From Aphrocallistes beatrix (taxonomy: Eukaryota > Porifera > Hexactinellida > Sceptrulophora > Aphrocallistidae), in NCBI GenBank assembly GCA_963281255.1, contig OY725498.1, positions 744,001 to 808,000 on the forward strand: a stretch of 64,000 bases of DNA. The letters run 5' to 3'. The notes beneath the pieces are model-generated. The model did not search any database, had not been told where the DNA came from, and was given only the letters and a program-made list of their open reading frames with translations. How positions within the stretch are numbered: position 1 is the first letter of the stretch; the number at the start of each line of letters is the position of its first letter. Made by a program: the position numbers and the translations under genes. Below are positions 1 to 9,745 of this stretch, piece by piece.

Positions 1-200
1 GGGCTGCGCTAGTGTAGTGGACTCTCTCAGCTCTAGAATCTCCCGTTCCTTTTTCCTTATCGCCTCCTCCAGTTCTTGCGCCGGTTGTTCACACCTCTCC
101 TCGCCTCCTCTGACTGCGCTAGTCGCTGATTCACCTGGTCAGCCTGGTCCGTGCCGATTATCTGAGACAGGTCGTGCTGCTCCTTTAAACGGACTAGCGG
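1..200 (-). pseudogene. Possible coiled-coil coding remnant at window edge
   Basis: Read on the minus strand, this GC-richer stretch gives a charged, helix-prone sequence in two frames. About 190-100 holds a segment rich in Q, D, E and R (contains DQADQVNQRLAQSEEA). About 96-1 continues as a coiled-coil-like segment (contains QELEEAIRKKEREILELRE) in another frame. The two would join if one base were shifted near position 96, and the gap is too short for an intron, so this is either a decayed gene end or a frameshift error. The gene would continue beyond the left edge. No family is recognised. Confidence 0.25.
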
Positions 201-378
201 GCTGTGAGCTTCAGCTCAACTGTCACAGTGGACCGGCGGGCTTTCGGCCTCTCAATCAGAGCGGCACCAATGCCTACGGGGATCCTCCACTCTATTTGAG
301 TTCTTGACATCTGCCCGTACTTAGCTAAATAAAATGTGAACAAAATTCAATGTTTCGTTTATATAGCTTTTGAAAACT

Positions 379-700
379 TTGGGGTTTAGTTGTGACCTAT
401 AAGTTTGTATGGAGTCCTGCCAAACCACAGTTTCCTCCACTGCTCTATTTCCCAGCACCACGGACCCTACAGGCTCCAAACCTGGGGGGTATGTTCAGGG
501 GCGTAATCATGGGGGGCAGGAGGGGGGCAGTGCCCCCCCCATTTCTTTATTATTGCCCCCCCCCCCCCCCCCATTTTTCTTGAACCTTATTAATTCATAG
601 TATACATACTTGTTTTATTTTGAAATTCTATATAATTGCCCCCCCATTTATTGTGTTTTGCCCTCCCATAATTTTCATTTTGTTACGCCACTGGGTATGT
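379..700. repeat. Dispersed repeat with poly-C tract
   Basis: The segment from 379 to about 490 is repeated at 27741-27850 with roughly 85-90 percent identity by eye (shared landmark TGGAGTCCTGCCA). It is followed by G- and C-homopolymers, including a long C run near 555-572, and ends near an octet TTACGCCA. No coding potential is supported. It looks like a non-autonomous mobile element, but its boundaries are not defined. Confidence 0.5.
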
Positions 701-707
701 TACGCAA

Positions 708-1172
708 GGGATACAGACTTTTCGTGACAGGACTTTTCGTGACGAGACATTTCGTGACGGACATTTCGTGACAAGACTTTTCGTTACAAGATGGGTGCAC
801 TATGTATGTATGTATATTCTATAATTGTTGTGGTAAGGCGAAGTCATGATAATTATCTGTGAAGATAAAATACAAGTGATATACGAAAAGTCTGTATCCC
901 AGAAAGAATGCACTTCTCACTAATTTATATGGCACTGATAATGTAGGTGCAATATGTAATTTATCTTCACAGATAATTATCATGACTTCGCCTTACCACA
1001 ACAATTATAGAATATAGGTGTACCCATCTTGTCACGAAAAGTCTTGTCACGAAATGTCTTTGTCAGGAAAAGTCTTGTCACGAAATGTCCCTGTCACGAA
1101 AAGTCTTGTCACGAAATGTCCGTCACGAAATGTCTCGTCACGAAAAGTCCTGTAACGAAAAGTCTGTATCCC
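708..1172. mobile_element. Fold-back element with near-matching 9-bp target duplication
   Basis: Both ends start with GGGATACAGACTTTTCG in inverted orientation. Next to each end is a cluster of short tandem units of the form TTCGTGACGAGACA or its variants. A second inverted pair lies further in (817-870 against 958-1015), so almost the whole 465 bp can fold back on itself. The flanks are GTTACGCAA (699-707) and GTTATGCAA (1173-1181), a 9-bp duplication with one mismatch. Nine-bp duplications and long inverted ends are typical of Mutator-like elements, and a Mutator-like transposase relic begins immediately to the right. No ORF is supported inside. Confidence 0.75.
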
Positions 1173-1181
1173 GTTATGCAA

Positions 1182-2110
1182 TGGTCCATTTCTTTTTTCC
1201 GAGGTTATAGCGTAGCATGTTCTCACTTCTCCATCAAAACTTACAAAACTTATTTGAAATGCGTTCTCTTCAGGGATGGTTGTAAAGCGACGGTGAAATT
1301 GCATATGGATACCTACTTGATTGCTCCGATTACTATACATAACCACGGTTTAAGAGAATACCAAAGTGCAGCTTATGAATTAAAATCGAAATGCAAAATT
1401 AAGGGCTCGAAATTCGCAAGATAGCTTACGGAAGATCTTAACGCATAACAAGAGAAGATACAGCTGGATCTAGTGTCTCATTTAGCGAATGTAAATCTGC
1501 CATGTATCGCTCCAGAATAATGTTACAGCCTAATATTCCAGCAAATGCTACAGAATTTTCAGAAATGTTATCGACTACGTACAACATTTGGGCAGTTCTG
1601 TAGAAGTAGTGTGTCTGTTGATAGCCATACTGCAATAATTTTTTTCTCCAATAAACTGAAAAATTTCTTACCAAATAAGAAGTATTCAATTTGATGGAAC
1701 CTTTTATACGGTACCTGTCCAATTTTTTAGCTGTGGACGATTTTTATAGCTGTTGGTCGATAATCTTTACCCGACATACATAAGGCAGTATTAAATAAGA
1801 TTGGCACCCTTGTACCCCAAATTAAACCTATAATATCAATGTCAGATTGGGAAGCAGCTCCAAGGAATGCATTCAAAGAAGTTTATCCAAATGTAAGACA
1901 TTTTGGATATTGTTTTATTTTACTCAGCATATTTGGCAGAAAACTCAAAAGTTCGGACTGGCACAGACATATAATGAAAATCACGAGTTTGCAAGATTAT
2001 ATGGATATACTAATCCGTGTGTGCTTACATTGTACATTAGTTAGGGTTTCGATAGCTGAATTTTTCTTCTAATCTTACAGAAATATAATATTCGGAATCA
2101 ACATTCCGAA
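1182..2110 (+). pseudogene. Mutator-like transposase relic with FLYWCH finger
   Basis: About 1200-1370 encodes a FLYWCH-type zinc finger remnant: a cysteine and a second cysteine (KCVLFRDGCKATVKLH) followed by an HNH spacing (ITIHNHGL). After stop codons, 1490-1560 resembles the linker that follows in these transposases. At 1839-1900 the frame reads MSDWEAAPRNAFKEVYPNV, matching the second catalytic aspartate region (D-[FW]-E) of Mutator-like transposases. A frame change then gives FTQHIWQKTQKFGLAQTYNE, the usual downstream HFxQ..W.K.Q..GL segment. Several stops and frameshifts make it non-functional. This FLYWCH-plus-MULE pairing is common in invertebrate genomes. The outer ends of the element are not defined. 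Confidence 0.72.
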
Positions 2111-2742
2111 AAAATACGAAACCTATTTACATTTTTTTCTAAGGATGTCAGGATGTCAAAACATTTATTTTCTTTCCGAATGAACTAGCAGCAACAACAT
2201 AAAACGACAAATTTATAGGTCCTGGCGAGCCTGCCAGAGATACTGGGGTCTGTTGGAAAGCTCTTGGCTACGTCCTTGGTCTGGGGGGATTAGCATAGCA
2301 ACAACAAATTCAGGAATGCAGATTTACGTATGATAATATTCCTCTTTCTCAACGCCCAGATTTAGAGTATTTAGAGGATGAATGGTAGAAGCCATTGGTA
2401 ACAGATATTTTAGGCTTTCTCATGCTCAAAAAGGTGTCCACTTAATTTTTTTTGACGATATTCTATGATTTAGTACCGTTGTTTTTGTTGCAAGAAAAAA
2501 TATTTCTCTCACTAAGTATTACGACTCAAGAATACCAAGAAACACCTTTTAATCATAACACAGCGCAAAACAGAGAAGTATTGGGCAAAATAACTACAGA
2601 AATTAATACTTGAAAATAAAACACATACCTATATATGAATACGACGTAATGTACAATTCATTGTAGAAAATAAAACATTTACTTGATATTTACACATTAA
2701 CATTTTGAGCTTTAGTATTATTATTTAGTACAAATATCATCT
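2111..2742. other. Intergenic, includes duplicated 3' flank
   Basis: No gene is seen. From about 2436 to 2742 the sequence is clearly homologous to 5249-5504, the region after the second cysteine-rich gene, so the local duplication extended at least 250 bp beyond the coding region. The stretch from 2340 to 2420 may be the decayed tail of the transposase relic. Confidence 0.5.
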
Positions 2743-3134
2743 TTAACATGTAGTATAACCATCGCACGAGAAACTAAAAAACGGGAATAAGCACTTGAAA
2801 CTGAAATACCCGTGCTCTTCACAGCACTTATCATGGTCAGCACATCCTTGATGGTAGCAGCAATCTCCACAAATCCATTTCCAGCAGGAATTCATTTTCC
2901 CACACATCCCGACACATTCTGTCCCATTGGGTTTATTAGAACAGGTATGGATGCTTCCGCTTTTGCTTTCGCAAGTTCCATTTTTAACCAAGGTTTCAGG
3001 TTTCACTTTGCCATCACCTCGTCCATTAGTTTCATTAGGTGGAATCGAGCTGGAATTGATTGGAGCTCGTGATATAAGAAGGAATCCAATGAAAAGAGTT
3101 GAGAATAGAAGAAGTGTGAATTTTTTTGCTGCAT
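2743..3134 (-). pseudogene. Short paralogue of secreted PLA2-like cysteine-rich protein, frame broken near its start
   Basis: The C-terminal domain is intact and keeps 14 cysteines in the same order as the gene at 5505-6383, including the GDCCYHQGC and HDKCC motifs and a closing KCLFP segment. Upstream, the open frame (about 3120-3007) encodes a hydrophobic signal-like stretch running straight into the linker before the cysteine-rich domain. The roughly 160-residue propeptide of the paralogue is absent, and so is its dibasic site just before the first cysteine. The ATG at 3134 is one base out of frame with the rest, across a run of seven A. This is either a real one-base loss, making a pseudogene, or a homopolymer sequencing error in a short functional gene. 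Confidence 0.55.
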
Positions 3135-3858
3135 TTCCAAAAAAAGAGTTTCGATGTTGCTTTATTCCGAGTTTGGGGTTAATGAAACAGTATACATGTA
3201 TTTATCTATTTATCTAAGTCAGATAACTGTTTAATTAATGCAAAAGTCTAATTTTCCCGTCAAGTCATAACGTTATCTCGTTAGTGCATGTCTCCAATGA
3301 CATTATTGCTTTGATAATAATTCTGGAATTTTCTGAAAATGGAGTCATTCAGCATGTCACCCGAGCACCTGGATATGTCTTGGCTAGGAGGAATGTACAA
3401 GTGGAATATCTTATGGAAGTAACATTCAATTTATCCTTAATTCATAGTAGACTTAGAGAAATATTCGGAGATATATTCGTTAATGAATTAGACTTGAAAA
3501 GATAGAGAACTCGAAACTGAGGTTCAACTTCTCTGAGATGAGAAACTAGTCTTTTTAATACTATGCATGAGCCTTAACCAGTACGGATCACTACAAGTGG
3601 CTGTATAAAATGAAGAATGTTAAATGCCTCAAGTTTTCATGTATGTATTATTGCGTGTATGGCGAATTGTGACCGTCCGTTGCTAGTAGAACGAAAATGT
3701 AGCCCTAAACTGCCAAAGAGCTGATGTGACCTGGGCGTAGACACCATGGGTGGGATTACATATGTACGTATTTTAATTGACAAATAAAATATTTGGAGAA
3801 ATTTTAAAGTGATTGGAATATGAATTAAATTGTAAGTTGTAGCAATCCATTTTAGCAT
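3135..3858. other. Intergenic, no gene supported
   Basis: Contains the 5' flank of the minus-strand gene before it and the 5' flank of the CD225-like gene after it. A 73-codon frame at 3284-3505 has no recognisable features. Direct sequence reading gives no repeat with a clear partner in the window. Confidence 0.4.
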
Positions 3859-4383
3859 ATGGTGGATTCTTTGCCGTCTACATATGACGAAGCTATTGGA
3901 GTAAGGGATAATCAAGAGTTCCAAGAGAAGGTCTCATATCCTACTGAAGCGGAACAAGAATTCACAAGGTATCCTCAAATCCTGAACGCCACACCCCTTG
4001 GAGAGCCTTATCCCGCACAAGAACAATACCCACAAGTACAGCAGCCCGATAACCCCACTCAAACGCTTCACTCAGCTAATGTAACTGTGTCTACAGATCA
4101 ACAAATGGAAGAAGCGGATTATGTATGTTATTGCGAGTCCACTATAGCAGTAGCAGTATTCTCGTTATTTCTTTGTTTCCCTTTCGGTATCCCTGCCTTA
4201 ATTCTAGCCATAATAGCTGATAGAATATACATTAAAGACAGAAATTCTCAAAAACCAGTCAGATACTTGAGAGTCGCGATGGCATTAGGCATAACAGGGC
4301 TCCTTTTAGGTTTAATTTCCATCACCATAATCATAGTACCTACTGTGATTGTGAATGTACCCATTTCCGTTGATGGAGAATAA
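3859..4383 (+). CDS. CD225/dispanin-like two-pass membrane protein (174 aa)
   Basis: The N-terminal half (about residues 1-90) is polar and proline-rich with a short tyrosine motif (PSTYDEAIG), as in dispanins. Residues about 95-122 form a hydrophobic segment with internal cysteines (YCYCEST... then LFLCFPFGIPALILAI), followed by a short basic loop (residues 123-140) and a second hydrophobic segment (about 142-168). The pattern cysteine-hydrophobic-PFGI-basic loop-hydrophobic fits the CD225 (IFITM/dispanin) domain, whose members sit in plasma or endosomal membranes and affect membrane fusion or trafficking. An in-frame TAG two codons before the ATG supports the start. A splice acceptor-like TTTTAG lies just upstream, so an untranslated 5' exon is possible. 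The family call is by pattern only. Confidence 0.55.
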   Translation: MVDSLPSTYDEAIGVRDNQEFQEKVSYPTEAEQEFTRYPQILNATPLGEPYPAQEQYPQVQQPDNPTQTLHSANVTVSTDQQMEEADYVCYCESTIAVAVFSLFLCFPFGIPALILAIIADRIYIKDRNSQKPVRYLRVAMALGITGLLLGLISITIIIVPTVIVNVPISVDGE

Positions 4384-5504
4384 TAGACCATTTTTCTCTT
4401 GCTTGCTTGATGTAATTTTCGGATTTGTCCAAATTCTATTTTTCGTTCTCTCTCAAACCCATGTACTCGCTCAATCTCTCTCTTTCTTCTGTTTCTCCCT
4501 TTCATCACAATCTCCATGGATCCTAGGGCAAATCTGTTTGTTGTATTTTTTACTGTAATTAATACATTTTTTATAAATCAAAGTGCCTTTTTTTCTAATT
4601 CCATCGGTTCTAAATCATGCATGAATGTTTATAAGACTAGTAGACGTCTATATGTACTATTTGTATGTTTTATTTAATTTTAAACATTTACAAGCGCACT
4701 TCGCTTGCTTGCGCTGCGCGGTATGCGGACACTTTGTGTCCGCAGAGTCACCCTGCGGGCGACTGGAGTTATTCAATCTAGTCTATTCTGGGAAGTTGTT
4801 TAATTTATATAAATATTGTAAACGAAAGTTAACAAATAATTTATCATATTGCTCTGAAAATATAATATTCGGATTCGAAGCCCCTAAAAACCCTATGTTA
4901 ACCAGCATTTATCAATTAAAGCTCGTTTGTATTCACATAATTAACATATATTATCGTATAATATTTTTCATCTTCTCATGTTTTCATATATTGGAATTGT
5001 AGCTAACAATTCTAGCGAAGTGGCACTGACCACTGATTCTCTCAGAGGTCCTTGATACGTGTGTTTAAATTTTCTTCCACTTTTTAGTGCCACCTGAGCA
5101 AAAAAGTTCGAATGTTCGTTTGGAGTTTTATGTCAATTGTTTGGTGTGTCTATTATAGAATTTCCAGATGTTTAATGGTGGCTGCCATTGGTAGCGGACA
5201 CTTTAGCCTTCCCCTGACTGGGAAATCATCCTTATCGACCGTGCTCAAAGGTATTCACTTACTTTTTTTTTTGACGAAATTCTATGATTTAGTAATGTTG
5301 TTTTATTAAGGCCCAAGAATAGAACACACTTTAATTATAACACAACACAAAACAGAAAAAGTATTGCAAGATAATTATAGAAGTACTTAAAGATAAACAC
5401 ATCTTTTTTACACTTGTACAATTAATTGTAAAAAACACATTTACTTGATGTTTACACACTAATGTGTTGAGTTTTAGTATTATTATTAAATGTAAATATC
5501 ATCT
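4384..5504. other. Intergenic with triple-hairpin repeat
   Basis: Contains the 3' flank of the CD225-like gene, a copy of the GC-rich triple-hairpin module (about 4690-4765) with its AT-rich companion sequence to about 4920, and from 5249 the segment homologous to 2436-2742. Frames here (for example 4625-5002) run through the repeat and are not credible genes. Confidence 0.5.
4686..4920 (+). repeat. Copy of triple-hairpin/satellite-linked element
   Basis: GCGCACTTCGCTTGC..TTGCGCTGCGCGG, CGGACACTTTGTGTCCG and a third small hairpin around CCCTGCGGG follow one another within 75 bp. They are followed by sequence resembling one 141-bp satellite unit (ATTGTAAACGAAAGTTAAC and CCCCTAAAAACCC landmarks). 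The same order occurs at 19318-19525 and, more decayed, at 7053-7200 and 20696-20745. Confidence 0.6.
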
Positions 5505-6383
5505 TCAACATCCAGGGTTATAACCCTTGCATTTGAAACCCCACGGGAATAAGCATTTAAAACTGATATACCCGTTCACGTGACAGCAATGATCATGTTC
5601 AGCGCATCCTTTATGGTAGCAACAATCCCCACAAACCAAATCCCAACAGGAATCTGTTTTCCCACACATCCCAACACAGCGTGTCCCTCTGGGTTTTTTA
5701 GCACAGTAACGGATATCTGGATTGTTGCAAGTTCCCCTTTTCACCAAATGTTTCCCACCCTTGCCATCACCTGCTTCTTCATCAACTTCATCAAGTGGAA
5801 TTGAATTGGAAGTGATTAGAGCTCGTGATATAATATGCAAACCCATCACACACGGATACTCACTTCCTGATCGACCAAAAACGTTTCCTAGACTCTTACT
5901 TAATTCTTCGACCAAAATATGCTTTTCAGCCGCTTCTCTGATCACGTGTTGAAAGGAAATATTAGATTTTCCTAACTTCTCAATCTGACTGTACAGATCC
6001 AAATGTTTCTCGTGTTCATGTTCCTTCGGTATGAGATCAGGATTCGGGAGATTCAGGATTTTGCCTGTTTTATTGTGGGCGATGAAATGGTACTGACCCA
6101 ACTGAATGTAAGTGACCTCACTAGCAGTATGGAGGTATTTAATGATGATATTTTTGTAGACGTCTGTCAAAGATATATCGCGATTCTCACCGTTCAGGCG
6201 GCAGTTGAACAGTAGTTCGTAACTTTTCTCTGGATGTGAGAATTTTCCTGACAGTTGGTTTGGTTCGGGCTTATTGTGGAACTTGATGACTCCATATATG
6301 GTCTTATAATGGAGGCTTTCCAGTGCTAGGAATCCAATGCAAAGAGTTGAGAGTAGAAAAAGTGCGAATGCTTTTTGTTGCAT
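5505..6383 (-). CDS. Secreted proprotein with PLA2-like cysteine-rich domain (292 aa)
   Basis: A single open frame. Residues 1-21 form a signal peptide (hydrophobic core LFLLSTLCIGFLAL). Residues about 22-212 form a mostly cysteine-free propeptide with several N-glycosylation sites. A dibasic KR directly precedes the first cysteine of the C-terminal domain (about 80 residues), pointing to furin-type release. The mature domain has 14 cysteines with VCGDCCYHKGC and AEHDHCC, reminiscent of the calcium-loop/catalytic HD.CC region of secreted phospholipases A2. Similar proteins of unknown role occur in other invertebrates. Enzyme activity is not proven: the glycine-rich calcium loop of classical PLA2 is not obvious. 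It could be a venom-like, defence or digestive protein. The paralogue at 2743-3134 shares both coding and 3' flanking sequence. Confidence 0.7.
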   Translation of the reverse strand: MQQKAFALFLLSTLCIGFLALESLHYKTIYGVIKFHNKPEPNQLSGKFSHPEKSYELLFNCRLNGENRDISLTDVYKNIIIKYLHTASEVTYIQLGQYHFIAHNKTGKILNLPNPDLIPKEHEHEKHLDLYSQIEKLGKSNISFQHVIREAAEKHILVEELSKSLGNVFGRSGSEYPCVMGLHIISRALITSNSIPLDEVDEEAGDGKGGKHLVKRGTCNNPDIRYCAKKPRGTRCVGMCGKTDSCWDLVCGDCCYHKGCAEHDHCCHVNGYISFKCLFPWGFKCKGYNPGC

Positions 6384-6853
6384 TTCTAAAAAAGAAAAAG
6401 GAAAAGAGATGAATAATCTTGCACTACGTATTCTATTATAATTATTATCTATGTACGAAAAATTCCAATATAATTAGCACATGTATACATATGACTTGTA
6501 GTTTATTTTTTCAATTTAAAATGCACACTTCCCTACATGTGTCTCATTACGACCTAACTCTACGTATTTCCAACAGATCATTAGTAGTAACCAGTGTTCT
6601 TAATACGAGTTGTACAGTATTTTCAACAGATTTTAAGATTAGCTAGCCACATAATATTAACTATAGGTATTTGTACCGTAGTTAAAGTTAATTACCTTTA
6701 GGAAAAGATATCAGCTTTATATATTGTAGTTTATGAGCCAGTAAGTAATTTAATATGAAAGTCTTTCCAGTGGGTATATTTATACTATGATAGTTTGAAA
6801 ATGACAACATCTCCCTCTGGATAAATGTCTTCATTGACGCTTTGATTGGTTAC

Positions 6854-7052
6854 TTCTTTGTAGACTTGATGTTAAATATGATTAATGATGATATGTCGTA
6901 TATAATTTTGCTATTTTTGAAAGGTTGAAAATTGTGACAATAACTCTAGAGTTAAATATGACTAACTTTCAGTTTGGAGATGATGATATTCTAGGCAGAA
7001 AACATTGTTTATATGACTGTATGTTATCATTGTACCTTAATTATATAATAAG
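6854..7052. repeat. Direct repeat, copy A (199 bp)
   Basis: Nearly identical (about 95 percent) to 7642-7840, same orientation, both 199 bp. The copies end at the same octamer ATAATAAG. Copy A then runs into a triple-hairpin/satellite-like unit, while copy B runs into unique sequence. This could be a local tandem duplication or the direct ends of a small element. Confidence 0.7.
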
Positions 7053-7641
7053 TGCGCTTCGTTTCTTACGCTTCACGTCTTGTGGACACGTGTTTACTTC
7101 ATGTAACTATTGTAAACAAAAGTAAACAAATTAATTATCAAATTTACTGGAAAGTATGATATTCGAAATCTACCCCCCTGAAAACCCCATGTCAACTTTT
7201 GACAGCTTATTAATTTTCCTCTGAAATACTAGTCAAAATACAAATTGACTAGATTTACTCTGCAACTTCTACCAAGAAAGTGCTGAGTCGACATTTTCGT
7301 CTGAGCTCAGAACTTAGTGGAGCCATAACCAAGAGACTCTCAGAAGAAAGAGAGAAAGGCATTATTAAATGTCTAGTTGGTATTTGTTATATACTTAATT
7401 TAACCCTAATAGCTAATACTCGTACCCATTACTTTCAATCAATCCCTCCTATTATTACCAAAATTATACTACTATGCTGTGCATAACTTTTAAAATTTTG
7501 TATAGAGGGAGCCCATCGATACGAGCTGCCCCGGAGCCTTTTGATTCTATCGGCGGCCCTGTGCATGTACATGTATGTGAAATAATTGCACGAAACTAGC
7601 TTTCAACTATTGACATAGGGCTATTAGGGTTTCTTTGTAGA

Positions 7642-7840
7642 TTCTTTGTAGATTTGATGCTAAATATGATTAATGATGATATGTCGAATATAATTTTGCT
7701 ATTTTTGAAAGGTTGACAATTGTGACAATAACTCTAGAGTTAAATATGACTAACTTTCAGTTTGGAGATGATGATATTCTAGGAAGAAAACATTGTTTAT
7801 ATGACTGTATGTTATCCTTGTACCTTAATTATATAATAAG
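7642..7840. repeat. Direct repeat, copy B (199 bp)
   Basis: Partner of 6854-7052. The 589 bp between the copies contain a decayed satellite-like unit (7053-7200) and a segment (about 7210-7290) that is repeated at about 9400-9465. Confidence 0.7.
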
Positions 7841-8180
7841 GATATGAATCATTTGATTTTAGAATATGTTGGGCCATTTGGTGGTAGGTTACTACGTGTT
7901 TAGATTGGTATGCAATAGTTTTATAATATTTACAATCTTACATGTAATAGCAGTGCTACAGTACGATGTTAGAGTCAGCAGCCTCCTATCTCCCCTTCTC
8001 TTCTCAAGGGTCCATTGGGAGTCACTGAATTATATAGGCTGGCCCAACTTGTGAAGTCCAGGTATAGTAAATTTTCTTAATAAAATTAAAGTTAACGATC
8101 AGTGATTGAAACATTTTTCCAGTCGTTTAGCTTTTACAGCATAAACTCGTCTAGTTGATAGTAGATTGAATACATAATTT

Positions 8181-8340
8181 CATACTTCCCAACAGTCCCG
8201 TTTTGGCTGGAAGTCCCGCTTTTACATGAAATTTTCCCATTATGTTCCGCTTGTTGTATTCTATGTATAGTACTTTTCTATGCGTCCCGCTATGTCCCGC
8301 GAAATTAAACGCTGCGTCCCACTTTTATCAGGGCTCAGGC
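8181..8340. mobile_element. Inverted-repeat element, family with GTCCCGCTTT motifs
   Basis: Begins CATACTTCCCAACAGTCCCG and contains repeated GTCCCGC and ATGTCCCGC phrases. Related copies lie at 51066-51268, where the ends CATACTTGCCAACT and AGTTGGCATGTATG are inverted, and at 59285-59499. A fragment is at about 56828-56900. Non-autonomous; no coding sequence. Confidence 0.6.
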
Positions 8341-8367
8341 TCAATTATGAAATAATTTTGAGAAATT

Positions 8368-8869
8368 GGTGATAGATTTTCACTATTGAATGGAAGCCAA
8401 CTTCATGCATAGCATTACTCAGTAAATCTAATCTATTGCGTTCGTTGTGAAATTTGCACTGAAGTTACTTTACTTAGTAGGCTACAAGCTAACAACAAGA
8501 GATTTATCGAATAAATTGTAAAATCTTTGATTTTGGGGTGTTTGACTTGCATTATATTGGGTATAAAATTTTTATTTCATAATTTATAACAAGAGTTATG
8601 TTGTAAAAGTTGTTCTAAACTGAGTAATGGATCAGCAACAAGGGAATTTCGATTGAAAGATAAAATTGAAAATAATTTTTCAAAATATTGTGCATAAATT
8701 GTGAAAATGTCTGAAGCAAAAATATTTTCCTACATGTGACATTTTATTCTTTATTCAATAAATCGCTTGTTGTAACTTCAGTGCAAATTTCAGAACTAAC
8801 GCAATAGATTTGACTGAGTTATGCTACGGACTAAAGTTGGCTTCTATTCAATAGTACAAATATATCACC
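8368..8869. mobile_element. Fold-back element, arms about 130 bp
   Basis: The left arm starts GGTGATAGATTTTCACTATT; the right arm read in reverse starts GGTGATATATTTGTACTATT. They remain alignable for about 130 bp (shared TCTATTGCGTT, AAATTTGCACTGAAGTTAC). The centre is AT-rich without ORFs. A non-autonomous DNA element is likely; no clear target duplication was seen. Confidence 0.65.
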
Positions 8870-9745
8870 TTGAATCCATTTATAATTGAAACCTGATATT
8901 ATGCATTTAATCTACTGGGCGGGCCGTGGAAAACCGGTTGAAATAAATTGTTAATAATTTCTAAAAAAAGAGATAACTCAATTCTGTAAAATTATAATAA
9001 TGTACTGTGTTGAATGCTATTTTTATTTCATTCCTCTACGTATAGTACTATCCATTAATAATATGTACGAAACTCCCTTGATGAATTTTGCAACACTTGA
9101 TATTATCTTTTATCCAATGAAATAAACTACAACACTACGGACTAACTCTCAGAATATTTAAACACTGTTTTCCTATCATTCCTTGAGCATTACAATACAT
9201 GAAATGTTCGTGAATATAGTACTTCATGATAATGCCTCTCTCAAATATCTGTACAATCGATTCATGCTTTGATAGTGCATGGTCCAACATAGCATGAATT
9301 AACAATTTGATTCAGTGAGAGCTACAAACGATACCTCAGCACTTTAACGTTACTTAGAAACAGATGTACTTAACAATTAGATTAACACTGTATTATTTAC
9401 CTCCGAAATACTAGTCAAAATACAAATTGATTAGGTTTACTCTGCAACTTCTACCAAGAAAGTGCTTCATCAGAAAAATTGAGGAATACAAATAGAACCT
9501 TAGCAACAAAAACTTTACTAAAAAGTAATAATTGTTAAATACACTTTTTTCCTGAAATATAGAAATATTTTACAGAGGAACAAGAGTAAGTGAATAAGAA
9601 TGATTATTCTACTCTATAGATGTATATAATAGCTGATAGCAGAATTCTTTTTGCATTTCATCCTGACCCCAGCTGCAAACTTATAAATTTAGAATATACC
9701 ATTAATATGTTAACTAAACCTATTTTTAGATTATTCAGTCGTGTC

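Larger units (their letters stand above)
6384..9745. other. Repeat-rich intergenic region
   Basis: No gene is supported in 3.3 kb. It holds the 199-bp direct repeats, a satellite-like unit, an inverted-repeat element with TCCCGCTTT motifs (8181-8340), a fold-back element (8368-8869), and a 70-bp segment at 7210-7290 repeated near 9400. The far right end probably contains untranslated leader sequence of the following oxidase gene. Confidence 0.55.

Noticed and set aside
1438-1722. 94-codon minus-strand frame
   Set aside because: It is antisense to the decayed transposase relic, whose plus-strand reading matches a known family.
3284-3505. 73-codon plus-strand frame
   Set aside because: No domain, start context or homologous copy supports it; possible but not arguable.
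4625-5002. 125-codon frame
   Set aside because: It runs through the dispersed triple-hairpin/satellite repeat and has no protein-like features.
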